From Salvia splendens (lineage: Eukaryota > Streptophyta > Magnoliopsida > Lamiales > Lamiaceae), in NCBI RefSeq assembly GCF_004379255.2, contig NC_056040.1, positions 36,410,242 to 36,474,241 on the forward strand: 64,000 nucleotides of DNA, written 5' to 3'. Position numbers and translations under genes: made by a program. The notes under the pieces were generated by a model. The model had not been told where the DNA came from. It saw nothing but the letters and a program-made list of their open reading frames with translations, and searched no databases. Of this stretch, positions 53,714 to 64,000 are shown piece after piece (within the stretch, counting starts at the first letter, position 1; every line of letters starts with the position of its first letter).

Positions 53714-56416
53714 TTAATTCGGGGTCTGGCCCCCGCGGGAGCCAAACTTTGGTGGCACCGTCGGCTGGGTCACCTTTGCTTTCTTCCTGGCCGGCATCTC
53801 CGGCTTTTCTGGTCTGTCATCAGTAGGTCGGGGTATGGCTGTCCTTAGGATCACGGGTCTAGCGGAAGAGGGGGTGGTGTGAGGCCTCGGGCCTTGTGAT
53901 GGCTTTTGCGCAGATACACTTCCTGGACCCGGCGTTGTAATGTCGCCGCTAGACCCAGGAAGAGTTCCCGAAGCGTCTGGGAATTTCCTGCGCAGCCATT
54001 TCAGCATGGTCGTCATTAAAGCAACACCTTCCGCCATCCCGTTGGTTTGCTGATTTGACGAAGCCACCAAATCGGTGATGCGGCCCTTCAGGATTGCGGC
54101 CTCTTCCCTGCTTTTTCCGAATTCCCTTCGGATCTCGGTCATTTCTTTGCGGACCCCGTCTATTCCCTTCCGTACCTCCTCAACTTCTTTCTTAACTTCA
54201 TAACCATCAGCCCTGACTTCGTCCACAGTGGCTTGATCCGTTACCTCCACCACATCGGGTTCCTGCTTGACTTGTGCCTCTGACTTACCGACCTCATAAA
54301 AACACACCTCCTTCCCTCGGGCGATCAGTAACCCCTTGTTGAAAAAAAAATCGAAATTGAAGACTTCCGGGGCTGAGCACATCTTTACTTCACGGCAGGC
54401 CTTGCTGATTTTAATCACCACGTTGCGCTTCAAATAGGCCCCGAGAAGATGGCACGTGTACAGATGCCTGGACGGGTTGGAGGTGACCTGATGGCAGGCT
54501 TGGGCTAACCAATAACCCAAATGAACTCGTACTCCTGTGGCCATGCACCACGTAAAATATAGGTCGGCGGTCGTCAGGGCGTTGTTGGCAGTGCCCATCA
54601 AGTTGTAGCTGACAAAAGTTTGGGCGAATCGCAGGACCCGATTCTCTATATGGTGTGCCTTTGAAAAACTTGTTTTAAATTGACCCACTCTTGGGTGAGT
54701 CAAGAACTCCCACGCACTTTGCGCTTTAAATCTTAGCGTCAACTTCGGCGGACCAACCATTCTTTCGTTCCACAGGCCCTCATCATCTTCTGTCCTCGTT
54801 AGCAAGCCCATCCGCAAGGTCCACTCCCGGATACTCATCCTATGTTCTTCATTAAAAAGCCTGAAAGTTATGGATTCCGTATCCAAGTCGGCAGTGGATT
54901 TGAACCGGAATGTGGAGAAGAATTCACGGGCCGCGTCAACTGGAACTTCGAAAGTGCAGTGCTTCAGTAACCAATCAAAACCGATTGCATCTATATACCC
55001 CCTGAACTCATCGTTAGAGCTAATATGTTTGAGTTCCGCCGGGTGGTACATCTTTCCAGACTTCGCAACCTTTCCCTCAGCACTCTTCTCCTTGTATATG
55101 GCCGCACGTTTCGGATCGTCAAATTTTCTCATATCGTCCAGCAGTTCCTTTGTAATCCAAATTTCCGTCGGCTCAAAGTTCAGTACATCTGCCTCTTGGT
55201 CCTCCTCTGAATCGCTGGACCTGGCAGGACTCTCGGGCTCTGCGGCGTATGGTACCTTGGCAGGTGGAGGAAGTGGGGAATCAGTAGATATCCCCCTCGC
55301 CTTCTCGGTCGAGGAGGAAGCAATTTGTTTTCCTTTCCTTTTCTTAACCATCGCGCGGCGCCCCTCTTCTTCACTCTCCCTTCCACTCGGTCTGGGGGAG
55401 TCTCCCTGCTCAGACACGGCTGTCGCTAGGTCCAGCGTTTCCTTATCCTTTTGTTGTGCGGATTCGTCAATGTCATCAAGAATACTTCGACGTGTCCGTC
55501 TCCTTGTTCCCCTTAGATTTAGCTGCGAATCGGCCTCCTCAGGGACCTCAGTTAGATCCACTATCATGTTGAGTCCTGCATCAACAGTTTCTTGAGCATC
55601 CTCAGAATCGAGTGCTCCACCTTCCTCTGCTAATAATGGGGTTGCCCCCGCGATATAAACAGGGGTTTCTAACCCCTTAAGATTTCCTTCAGGTTGGGCA
55701 TCAGTGCCCACAGACTTGTCGGGAGTCCTTCCCGCAACAACATCTTCCTCAGCAATTTGGGCTTCATCGCCCCCAACTACTTCTAGGGTTTCCCCTTCCA
55801 CATCCTTCTCAGAAATTAGGGCGGCTTCGCCCACTTGAACATCGTCACCATCAACAACGACATCCCTCTCAACAGACGCCTTCAGAACAGGGGTTTCCCC
55901 CTCAACAACACTCTCCACTAAGTCCCCAGCAGAAATATCGGGGTTCACTCCCTCTGAAACACTATTACCTCCATCCTTTAAAACATGGGTTTCCCTCGTA
56001 GAATCAGAATCTAACCTGGGTTCGCTTACGGCCAATAAATTCAGTCCCGCGGCCAGATCTGTCTCTACTTCGCGAATCTCCGCAAGGGTTGGTACTGGAA
56101 CAGCGGGTACTGCATCGTCCTCCGGCTTGGTGGTGATGACTGGGACTGTGTCCTGTGCAGAGGTGGTTTCTTCTGGAATTATGGTAGCAGCCTCCGGTAC
56201 GAGCTCGGGTACAGCAGTGGGTGGTGTCTCGACAGCCTCCGGTTGTGTCACGGTGGTTGTGGGACCGGCTGGCATGGTTTGTCCCATTGCGAACATCGCG
56301 AACGCCTGCATCGCTTTGTCGGCCCCTCCAAACTTCTGAAATAGTTCATTCATGAACTCCACCGCACTCTTCTCGGCGGATCCAGAGGCGCTGCTGGTTC
56401 CTTGTTTGTTATCCAT
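53714..56416 (-). CDS. third ORF, Athila ORF-1-like protein (900 codons)
   Basis: Intact frame from ATG at 56,416 (MDNKQGTSSASGSAEKSAVE) to 53,714. Residues 1-60 are a short, possibly structured start. About 60-430 are acidic and low-complexity (Glu/Val/Pro/Ser-rich). About 440-720 form a folded-looking region (IWITKELLDDMRKFDDPKRA, FDWLLKHCTFEVPVDAAREF, EHRMSIREWTLRMGLLTR, FAQTFVSYNLMGTANNALTT), which I match from memory to the Athila ORF-1 / 'putative plant transposon protein' families. A probable coiled coil follows (about 750-790: EVKKEVEEVRKGIDGVRKEM), then a Pro/Ser-rich basic tail. I see no clear signal peptide or membrane segment, so I do not call it an envelope protein, although its place after pol is where Athila env-like ORFs sit. 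Function unknown. Unlike pol, it has no break. Confidence 0.8.
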   Translation of the reverse strand: MDNKQGTSSASGSAEKSAVEFMNELFQKFGGADKAMQAFAMFAMGQTMPAGPTTTVTQPEAVETPPTAVPELVPEAATIIPEETTSAQDTVPVITTKPEDDAVPAVPVPTLAEIREVETDLAAGLNLLAVSEPRLDSDSTRETHVLKDGGNSVSEGVNPDISAGDLVESVVEGETPVLKASVERDVVVDGDDVQVGEAALISEKDVEGETLEVVGGDEAQIAEEDVVAGRTPDKSVGTDAQPEGNLKGLETPVYIAGATPLLAEEGGALDSEDAQETVDAGLNMIVDLTEVPEEADSQLNLRGTRRRTRRSILDDIDESAQQKDKETLDLATAVSEQGDSPRPSGRESEEEGRRAMVKKRKGKQIASSSTEKARGISTDSPLPPPAKVPYAAEPESPARSSDSEEDQEADVLNFEPTEIWITKELLDDMRKFDDPKRAAIYKEKSAEGKVAKSGKMYHPAELKHISSNDEFRGYIDAIGFDWLLKHCTFEVPVDAAREFFSTFRFKSTADLDTESITFRLFNEEHRMSIREWTLRMGLLTRTEDDEGLWNERMVGPPKLTLRFKAQSAWEFLTHPRVGQFKTSFSKAHHIENRVLRFAQTFVSYNLMGTANNALTTADLYFTWCMATGVRVHLGYWLAQACHQVTSNPSRHLYTCHLLGAYLKRNVVIKISKACREVKMCSAPEVFNFDFFFNKGLLIARGKEVCFYEVGKSEAQVKQEPDVVEVTDQATVDEVRADGYEVKKEVEEVRKGIDGVRKEMTEIRREFGKSREEAAILKGRITDLVASSNQQTNGMAEGVALMTTMLKWLRRKFPDASGTLPGSSGDITTPGPGSVSAQKPSQGPRPHTTPSSARPVILRTAIPRPTDDRPEKPEMPARKKAKVTQPTVPPKFGSRGGQTPN

Positions 56417-56997
56417 GGGTATTCTGCAGAAATTTGTAAAGATCTTGGGCGAAATTTTGCAGATTAGGGTTAGAGAGAGAGAGAGAAATTTGGGGTTTTG
56501 ATTTGAGAGAGAATATTTGGAGAGAGAATGAGTAAAGAGAAAATAAGAATGCCAAAACCGATCATAGTGTAGGCATGGGAGAGGACATTTTTCTTTTGCA
56601 GGCGGGTGCAGGTGGTGACGCTAGCGACCGTACGCCTCCCCATAAAGTGCCTTTTGAAAACCGAACCGGTGTCGACTCCCTCCAAAATTCTTTTCCCCAC
56701 AATTCCTTGCGCAAGTAAATTCCTTCTGAAAAACTAAAAGAAACATCAAACTAAAAAGAATGAAACGCCAAACCCCCCGGGCCTAGGATATGACAGCATC
56801 AAAATCATTCCCGATGGGTCTGGTGTTTCGAAAATATTTTTGGAATTTTTTTTTTTTTTTTTTTTTTTAAAGAAAGCAATTAAATATTTACAAAATTTGT
56901 TTTTAAGTGTTCTCAAAATTTCCTGGATCAGGGTATGGTCAAACTTTTAAGTGCTAGACCCAGGAGATATTCTAAGAACACTTCCTTCCTAGACTGG
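56417..56997 (-). other. spacer between integrase and third ORF
   Basis: Holds a T run of about 21-22 (56,848-56,869), a GA-rich stretch 'gagagagagagagaaatt' (56,473-56,490) and a 76-codon minus frame that looks like chance. No splice or promoter site can be assigned with confidence, though the third ORF would need a spliced or separate RNA. Confidence 0.5.
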
Positions 56998-58680
56998 TTA
57001 GGTGATATCAAAGAGTGCGCGTAGTGGCACTTCGTCCACTACACACAACTCCGAGCTATCCCTAAAGACCTTTATCCTATGTCCATTGACAAGAAAGGGT
57101 ATGGAATTTGGTGCACTTCCCTGGATTTCAACTGCTCCGTTTGCTCGAAGTCCCACGATGATGTAAGGCCCAATCCATTTAGACTTTAACTTTCCAGGCA
57201 TCAACTTGAGCTTGGATTGAAACAAAAGGACTTTCTGTCCTACCCTGAGTTCCTTGCCCCGGAGATTTTTATCATGCCAAAGCTTAGTTTTTTCCTTATA
57301 CCACATGGCAGATTCATAAGACTCAAGCCGTAACTCTTCCAGTTCCTGGAGCTGCATCTTCCTCTCTTCTTCACAAGCCTGCGGGTTCATGTTGATCTCT
57401 TTGACCGCCCAGTATGCTCTGTGTTCGATTCCCACGGGTAAGTGGCATATTTTTCCGAATACCAACCTATATGGTGACATACCAATAGGTGTCTTATAAG
57501 CTGTCCTATAAGCCCATAATGCATCATCCAGTCTCTTACTCCAATCCTTCCTAGACAGGTTCACCGTTTTTTCGAGAATGGCCTTTATCTCCCTATTTGA
57601 TATTTCTGCCTGGCCGTTGGACTGAGGATGATAAGGTGTAGACAACCTATGGTGGACTCCGTATTTCTTCATGAGAGCCTCTATTGTACGGTTCTTAAAA
57701 TGGGTTCCTTGGTCTGAGATGACAGCCCTAGGGATTCCGTACCTGTTGAAAATGTTAGATCGCAGAAATTTGGCTACTTCTACAGCTTCGCAGGAGGTCG
57801 TAGCTTTTGCCTCTATCCATTTCGAAACGTAGTCCACTGCCACAAGTATGTATGTATTCCCATATGAAGATGGAAATGGACCCATAAAGTCCATACCCCA
57901 AACATCGAAAATCTCACAAACAATCACCGGAACTTGTGGCATTTCGTCCCTTCTAGAAATTCCTCCGGTCTGCTGACACCTTTCGCAATTCTGGCAGAAT
58001 TCGAATGCATCCTTGTGTAATGTCGGCCAGTAGAAACCACTGTCTAAAACCTTCCTTGCAGTCTTCCTAGGTCCAAAGTGACCCCCACAAGCTAGAGCAT
58101 GGCAATGATTCAGCACATCCCTTTGCTCCCACTCCGGAATGCATCTCCTAATTACCTGGTCAGCTCCCATTTTCCACAAATACGGATCGTCCCAAAAGTA
58201 GTATTTGGCTTTACTTTTTAATTTCATCTTCTGGGCCCGGGAAATTTCGTCGGAGCTGGGCACTTCTTTAGTGACCAAGTAATTTGCTAGGTCAGCGAAC
58301 CATGGTTCTGCATTCGTCTGGCATTTCCCTTTTTCAGCACCTCCTGGACCTGTCGCTGCCATTACTTCTTCAAAATCGATAGGTCTAGGAGAATCGTTAA
58401 GATAATAAAGATGTTCTTCCGGGAACGCATCAGGTATTGCTTCATCCGTCTCACCTTGGTAAATGCGACTCAAGTGATCAGCCACCTTGTTATCCGTTCC
58501 CTTCTTGTCTCTGACTTCCCAGTTAAACTCCTGTAACAGTAACACCCAACGGATCAACCTTGGCTTAGACTCCTTTTTTGCCAGTAAGTATTTTATCGCA
58601 GCGTGATCTGTGAAGACTATCACCCTCGACCCGAGCAGATATGGTCGGAATTTTTCAAAAGAGTACACGACTGCCAACAT
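56998..58680 (-). pseudogene. Athila-like RNase H (part) and integrase
   Basis: 560 codons. Residues 1-75 are the end of RNase H ([31 protein letters not shown]). The IN zinc finger has His pair H194/H201 and C229/C232 ([17 protein letters not shown]). The catalytic core has D264 ([10 protein letters not shown]), D323 ([10 protein letters not shown]) and E359 (NGQAEISN), with 35 residues between the last two, the DD35E spacing. The C-terminal part has [20 protein letters not shown] and [12 protein letters not shown]. The frame is joined in register to the RT frame upstream through one TAG at 58,708-58,710 ([19 protein letters not shown]), where Gln is usual. Product would insert element cDNA into the genome. 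Confidence 0.92.
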
Positions 58681-58707
58681 TTCCTTCTCCGTGGTGTCGT
58701 AATTTTT

Positions 58708-59730
58708 CTAGGCTTGATTTAGCGTTTTTGATGCATAGAAAATCACGTAACTTTTTCCGTCAACTCTTTGACCCAGCACCGCCCCTACTGCATAGTCACT
58801 CGCATCGCACATGATTTCAAACGGCAAACCCCAATCAGGTGCTCTGATGATGGGGGCAGATACTAATCTGTCCTTCAGCAGCTGAAAAGCCTTAATGCAC
58901 TCCTCATTAAAAACAAACTCAACATCGTTGTGCAACAGATGAGTGAGTGGCTGAGCAATTTTGGCAAAATCCTTTATGAATCTCCTGTAGAATCCTGCGT
59001 GACCTAGGAATCCCCTTACCTCCTTTTGATTTGTCGAGTGGGGCAGTTTTGATATCACGTCCACTTTTGCTTGGTCCACCTGTATGCCCTTTTCCGATAC
59101 TACATGCCCCAGGACAATTCCTTCAGGGACCATGAAGTGGCATTTCTCGAAATTCAAGACCAAGTGCTTCTCTTGACATCTTTTCAGTACTACATCCAAG
59201 CTCGCCAGACATGAATCAAATGAATCCCCGTATACAGTGAAGTCATCCATAAAGATCTCAATGCAATCTTCCAGCAGGTCTGAGAAAATACTCATCATAC
59301 ACCGTTGAAAAGTGCCTGGTGCATTGCAAAGGCCAAACGGCATTCTCCGATATGCATACGTTCCGAACGGACACGTGAAAGTTGTCTTCTCCTGGTCCTC
59401 GGGGTCCACGTAAATTTGGAAATACCCACTGTATCCGTCCAAGAAACAGAAATATTGCTTGCCTGCTAATCTCTCCAGCATCTGGTCGATGAACGGAAGG
59501 GGAAAAATGGTCTTCTTGGTTGCCTCGTTCAATTTTCTGTAGTCAATGCACATCCTCCAACCGGTGACTAGCCTGGTCGGTACCAACTCATTCTTGTCGT
59601 TCCTAACAACCTGGATTCCCGACTTTTTGGGTACCATATGTACTGGGCTAACCCATTCACTGTCTGGTATGGAATAAATGAATCCTAGGGATAGCAGCTT
59701 CAATACCTCCTTCAATACCTCTTCCCTCAT
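58708..59730 (-). pseudogene. Athila-like reverse transcriptase and RNase H start
   Basis: 340 codons. RT motifs: TRLVTGWRMCIDYRKLNEAT, FLDGYSGYFQIYVDPEDQ (catalytic Asp at about 98), MPFGLCNAPGTFQRCM, IFMDDFTVYG (Asp pair at about 162-163), GFLGHAGFYRRFIKDFAK. The RNase H start (IMCDASDYAVGAVLGQRVDG) follows before the TAG. The N terminus is not a real start: the upstream protein (59,731-59,939) runs on in other frames (TLSDLVGISPDLCMHHIRL), so at least two small indels lie there. Confidence 0.92.
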
Positions 59731-59939
59731 ATTGGGATCAATTTGCGTTGAGGGTCTCTGCAGGGTTTCGCTCCTTCATTTAGTCGAATGTGATGCATGC
59801 ACAGATCAGGGCTAATCCCCACCAAGTCAGAAAGTGTCCAACCAATAGCGTTCTTGTTCCTTCGGATGACTTTCAGCAGCTCCTCTTCCTGTTCCTTGAT
59901 CAGTTGCTGTTGATAATCACCGGAAAAGTCTCATTCGCC
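59731..59939 (-). pseudogene. frameshifted link between protease and RT
   Basis: Readable Athila linker in changing frames: EANETFPVIIN near 59,920, NKNAIGWTLSDLVGISPD near 59,830 and QRKLIP near 59,755. Each change of frame marks a 1-2 nt indel. Confidence 0.75.
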
Positions 59940-60677
59940 TCAAGGTAAGCATACTTTTAGGCCTGGCGGAAGTGTTTTCAACTCCTTCTTGGGAACATCT
60001 TTTTCCTGAGGCAAGGGGTTCTTTTCTACTGTTCCAATCGTCGTCCCCTTAGTCGATCCAGGAAGATCTTCCTTGCTTGCCCCATAAAGTGTCTCCCTCG
60101 ATCTGGTTAGCTCGGGCTTGGTGCAAAACTCCAGAATTGCTTCTGCTAGCTCTTCATCTGACAACTTGCTCGTATTCATTGCTTGACACCAACTGGCCAC
60201 TTCCCTATCAACAGCATGACTCATCTCTGAGTTCTCAATCTGTCCCTGCATTAATTCGGTCTCGAGGTATTCCTGGACCAAGGGGTTAATGACATCTACA
60301 GAATGCAAATTTTCAACATCAAGTGGCTTCTTCATTGCCTCATCTATGCTGAATGTATATTTATCCCCATTGTAATCGAGACAGATAGTACCATCAAAGA
60401 CATCAATGATAGTCTTAGCGGTTCGCAAGAAAGGTCTCCCCAATAATACTCCGCCAGACTCTACAGACTCATTATCGCTCATCTTAATCACATGGAAGTC
60501 AGTCGGGTACAGGAAGTCGTGTACCTTGACTATTACGTTCTCGAGCACTCCTTCAGGGCAGATGCATGACCTGTCCGCCAATTGGATCACAACCTTCGTA
60601 TCCACCATACCTACTCCCACTAACCTCTTGTATATGGACAGGGGTAACACATTTATGGATGCTCCCAAGTCACACAT
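59940..60677 (-). pseudogene. Athila-like aspartic protease region
   Basis: 245 codons. The catalytic motif CDLGASINVLPLSIYKRL is at the start, then ADRSCICPEGVLENVIVKV and the GGVLLGRPFLRTAKTIIDV motif. An extended acidic linker follows. The start is set by a frameshift: the preceding frame (61,036-60,653) reads SMLCVTWEHP because of a doubled 'tg' (tgtgtgac for tgtgac at 60,674-60,681). The protease cuts the polyprotein. Confidence 0.88.
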
Positions 60678-61036
60678 AGCATGCTCAATTTTACATCGCC
60701 GATAGAAATGGGCAAAGTGAACATACCTGGGTCATTGCATTTCGAGGGCATCCTCCGCTTCTGAATCACCGCGGACACATTCTCGCCTATCAAGATTTTT
60801 CCACTAGGTCGAGCCTTCCCAGCTATAAACTCCTTGATGAACTTGCTGAAAACTGGCATTTTCAAAGCCTGTAAGAAGGGTAGATTTATCTCCAGTTTCC
60901 CGAAAATATCCATAAGATCCACTGGCTCATCCTTCTTTTTCTTTGCCTCTCCTCGGTTCGGGAAAGGTTTTGGTCGTTTCCCGGTTCCGGAACATTCACC
61001 TGCTGAAGATTTATCAACTCCTCTGTTCTCTACCAA
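60653..61036 (-). pseudogene. Athila-like region between gag and protease
   Basis: Contains PKPFPNRGEAKKKKDEPVDL, then MDIFGKLEINLPFLQALKMP and SKFIKEFIAGKARPSG, the conserved segment before the Athila protease. Bounded by frameshifts on both sides. Confidence 0.85.
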
Positions 61037-61050
61037 TTCCGGCTCTGGAT

Positions 61051-61737
61051 CTAGGAAAAGGGTTCGATTGTCCTGGGCAACTGTTTCTCTAAATCTCCTG
61101 CCCGAAGTTCATCTCTAACCGCAGGGTTGCTCTCAACCGAGTCCCTTGATTCAGTGGTTGTATCCTCTATTTCCTTATCCTTAATGGGGGTCGTGACCTC
61201 TCTGTACCTCATGACCGGCCCTTCGTACTCCTTCCCAGATCTTAGTGTGATCTGGCTAATATTGGCTCTGTCAGGTGGTCTTACCGATGCAGGAATCTTG
61301 CCCTCGTTTCCCCGCATATCACTCAAGGAAGTAGCTATTTGAGACAACTGTTTGGCCAACATATCCATTGCCGCCTTCTGTTCTTGCTGCGCATCCTGAA
61401 GCTTGTGAACCACATCATTGTTCGACTGTAAATTGTTCTGAATGTGCTGCTGGGAACTGACGAGGTCGTGAACCATCTCATCAAGGTTCCTTGGTCTAGA
61501 GCTTGGCTGACTGGGACCTGGCCCTATATTCTGGATTGTTCCACTTCCTTGGCCTGGGCGAATGTGCCCTTGACCTCCTGGATTGTTGTTGAAATTACTT
61601 CCTTGACCTGGGTAAGGTGCTTTGGCATTCCTTTGATGTGGTGGTACATAAGAGTTCCCTTGATAATTCTGATTCTTGTCTCCCCAAGGTCGAGTGATCT
61701 CCTTGGTTACGGTTATTCCAATTTCCTTGCCCCTCAT
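61051..61737 (-). pseudogene. Athila-like gag C-terminal region
   Basis: 228 codons of Gln/Asn/Pro-rich sequence (NSYVPPHQRNAKAPYPGQG, QLSQIATSLSDMRGNEGKIP) and the SQITLRSGKEYEGP segment typical of Athila. Predicted coiled coil around VHKLQDAQQEQKAAMDMLAK. No CCHC knuckle. It joins the gag frame through an indel near 61,690. Confidence 0.85.
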
Positions 61738-63013
61738 GATTTCTCCAGTTACCCTGCCTCTCGGGCTGCGGTGCGGACTGTATACTCAATTGGGGTGCTG
61801 GCTGGCTTTGCTCATTTTCAGACCATCTAAAGTTCGGGTGATTTCTCCAGGGTGCATCTCTTTGTCTTCCTTGGTTCCAACTTCCATCAGGATTCCAACT
61901 TCCCATCGCGTTCGCCTGGGCCTGGTAATCACCTTCATGAGGTCCGTAATATTGCTGGAGTTGATTATCTCCTGGACCTAACATCTTAGCTGTTTCCTTT
62001 AGTGCGGTTGTATTAGTCCTTTCGATAGCATTCAGCAAGGCTTTCTCCAGCCTATCAATCCTTGCTTCAACTTTGTCATCCTCCAGCTCCCTCAATGCAT
62101 TCGCAGAGCCTCTTCTCACAGCATTCCTCGTGCTGTCATACGCCTTCTTGGCGTCGATTAATCTTCCCAAAATCTCTCTTGCCTCGCTTCCTCTCTTCCT
62201 TGTAAAATTCCCCCCGCTCGAGGAGTTCATCAAATCCTTAGACTCGGGAGTTGCCCCTTCATAAAACAGAGAGTATGTCTCCGCCTCTATCATCCGATGA
62301 TTCGGGCACGCGTCCAGCAATCCCTTGAACCTTGACCAGTATTGGCTCAATGACTCATCGTAATCCTGCTTGCATTCCACTATCTCCTTCTTCAGAGCGT
62401 TCGTCTTGTTGGATGGAAAGAAGTAATCTAGGAACTCCAATTTAAAGTCCCTCCAGGTGCGGATAGAATCAGGGGGTAATCTCAACAACCATGTATTTGC
62501 CTCCCCCTTTAGAGTGAAAGGAATCGCGCGCAAGCGATAGTCCTCCTCTGTCGCATCATTAGGCCTCTTTTGAATGCCACACAACTTGCTAAACTCGTTC
62601 AAAAACTCGTACGGGCATTCACTCCTTCGCCCAGAAAATGTTGGCAAGACGCCTAACACATTCGTTTTTGATCTCATAGATTTCTGACCTGGGTTCATCA
62701 CTATTGCATGCGCTGGCTCTCCATCGAGATGAGCCGTTAGTGACCCTATTTCTGGATCTGGGTCTGCTACGTGCGCCATCTCAACTTCCTCTTCCTCCCT
62801 GTTTCCGACTCTGTTTCTGATTCTGGTGGGGACTCCGGATCCTTTCGTTCCTGAAGATTCCCAGGATTCGTCACTCAAAAACTCAGTCGGGAATGGATCT
62901 CCCGTCGTGAACCCTGATCTGGTAGTTACGGTGGAGGCTGTATCCTTGATCTTCCAAACGGACTGACCGTGTTTCCAACCAGACGAGTTACTCCGGTAGA
63001 AGCTCCTGCTCAT
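61690..63013 (-). pseudogene. Athila-like gag
   Basis: Frame from ATG at 63,013 (MSRSFYRSNSSGWKHGQSVW). The gag domain is at about residues 110-270 (LGVLPTFSGRRSECPYEFLN, YRLRAIPFTLKGEANTWLLR, DSIRTWRDFKLEFLDYFFP, CKQDYDESLSQYWSRFKGLL). Then the SEAREILGRLIDAKKAYDS segment and a Gln/Asn/Trp-rich tail (GSWNPDGSWNQGRQRDAP). Homology leaves this frame near 61,690; the last ~30 codons to 61,595 are out-of-frame sequence. Forms the particle. Confidence 0.9.
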
Positions 63014-63100
63014 GCACTACAAAAGAAAAACGAAAAAAAAACAGTAAATTAAATTATTCGTACCAACTACTCTAGGCACTAACACAAAGTACGCCATCCA

Positions 63101-63118
63101 TCCCCGGCAACGGCGCCA
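63101..63118 (-). other. primer-binding site, tRNA-Asp type
   Basis: On the minus strand tggcgccgttgccgggga, two bases from the LTR. This is the tRNA-Asp-type PBS used by Athila elements. Confidence 0.85.
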
Positions 63119-63120
63119 TT

Positions 63121-64000
63121 TGGAAGGGGGGGGAGAGATGATTCAGAGAGACGCTCTTTCGTACGTATGCACAGAAATTTATCAATGCAAGCGCTCGGTC
63201 AAGACACCATGCTTCTTAAGTCCACTGGAGCACAGGGTCCAGGAACTCAAGAGAACATACAGTGCTTTAGTCGTTGGACACTCTCAACTCCCCTTTCAAA
63301 AAATAATATAAATCCCTCAACCCGAATACTATGAATTAGTATAGGGAAGTGGGGTCGATCCCACAGAGATGGACTCGCAAAAGTAGTGCTCAGAGGCTTT
63401 GGACAAACAAATGGCTGCTGCCACGCAAAAGGGTTGAGAATTTTAAACTAACTCTAGACCTAGGCAGGAAATGTAAATGCTAGACCTAGGACATGTTAAC
63501 TTGTAAATTCAGACTTCGACAGCAAGAAACATAACCACTTCCTGGACAGTGTAAACAACTACCTAATCTAGCTAAACAGAATATAACTGAAGTGGGGACC
63601 ATCATTCAAAAAGTGGCAAGTACAGAAAGGACTCCAGACAACAAACTTTGACGCTAGCTCGTAGCACAATGCATCCTCTCAGCTGGATTAAACTTGCAGA
63701 TGAACAAAACAGAACACAAAGCGAGATTCGAACAGAATATAGAAATTTGCTCGTCGGAAACTTGCCACAAAATGGAAACACATCAGATCTGCGTACACTA
63801 GACGGAATGAAAGAAACACACGTAAACTAGGCATAAAAATCAGATCGAAACTACTTCAGATTCACGCCAGAATACGTGATCCACTCCGGATCCAAGACAA
63901 TCCGAACTCAAACAACAAACAAATTCAGCAGATCAAACACGGATTCCTCTACAATCCACTCCATCTCCCAGATCTGACATTAACCTGCAATGACTCAAAA
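63121..64000 (-). repeat. 5' LTR of the Athila-like element, partial
   Basis: 880 bp matching 51,128-52,006 with five substitutions and seven 1-nt indels. The remaining 640 bp or so and the flanking target-site duplication lie beyond the window. Confidence 0.95.

Larger units (their letters stand above)
51128..64000 (-). mobile_element. Athila-like Ty3/gypsy retrotransposon (far LTR beyond the window)
   Basis: Minus-strand element: 5' LTR 63,121-64,000+ (partial), PBS 63,101-63,118, gag, protease, RT, RNase H, IN, a third ORF, a long 3' untranslated region and 3' LTR 51,128-52,643. The PBS type, the DLGASINVLP protease, the RT with FLDGYSGYFQI and IFMDDFTVYG, and a third ORF after pol point to the Athila lineage. 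In the 880 bp where both LTRs can be compared I count five substitutions and seven 1-nt indels, so the insertion is recent. The left flank 'gtata' is the candidate target-site duplication; its partner would lie beyond 64,000. Confidence 0.92.

Noticed and set aside
54870..55595. 241-codon plus-strand ORF
   Set aside because: Lies entirely antisense to the 900-codon third ORF of the Athila-like element; Ser-rich composition is a shadow of its Glu/Ala codons.
53714..56416. envelope protein call for the third ORF
   Set aside because: No convincing signal peptide, membrane span or fusion-like segment; only its position is env-like.
19438..63118. tRNA genes at the Met- and Asp-like sequences
   Set aside because: Only 14-18 nt complementary to tRNA 3' ends, placed at LTR edges: primer-binding sites, not tRNA genes.

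Overview
This is angiosperm nuclear DNA, probably a eudicot pericentromere or centromere-flanking region. No intact cellular gene is visible. The evidence is the combination of plant Ty3/gypsy elements (CRM-like and Athila-like), plant L1-type LINEs with DUF4283/zinc-knuckle ORF1 and RNase H-bearing ORF2, a Ty1/copia scrap, a 5'-truncated copy of a plant MUT9-like/casein-kinase-1-like kinase gene, and long satellite arrays. Species cannot be named from the sequence.

Layout. (1) 1-14,683: a head-to-tail array of a GT-rich, C-poor satellite with a long unit of about 1.63 kb (eight complete or nearly complete units plus a truncated one). (2) 14,684-44,390: about 30 kb of retroelement patchwork inside the satellite. 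It holds several fragments of one CRM-like gypsy family on both strands, the longest being 18,669-23,525, which carries pol end, LTR, PBS, gag, PR, RT, RNase H and part of IN. It also holds many LINE fragments on both strands, a copia RNase H scrap, short satellite pieces in direct and inverted orientation, and the kinase retro-pseudogene (25,803-27,207). Junctions are often abrupt, 10-60 nt islands of one element sit inside another, and short microhomologies are common. (3) 44,390-51,127: a second block of the same satellite in the same orientation. (4) 51,128-64,000: an Athila-like LTR retrotransposon on the minus strand, inserted in the satellite. Its LTRs are nearly identical, it has a tRNA-Asp-type PBS, gag, protease, RT, RNase H and integrase (broken by several small indels and one stop), plus a 900-codon intact third ORF. 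Its far LTR runs off the window.

How it works together. Nothing here forms a pathway. The window records satellite homogenisation followed by repeated retroelement insertion and rearrangement. CRM-type elements, Athila and a kilobase-scale satellite together suggest (but do not prove) proximity to a centromere. The most unusual signals are the higher-order structure of the 1.63-kb satellite, the micro-mosaic joins of 14.7-15.7, 24.4-25.8, 29.8, 31.7-32.0 and 43.8-44.4 kb, and three copies of one satellite/kinase-pseudogene junction, one of them inverted. Template-switching repair and mis-assembly are both possible explanations for the mosaic joins.
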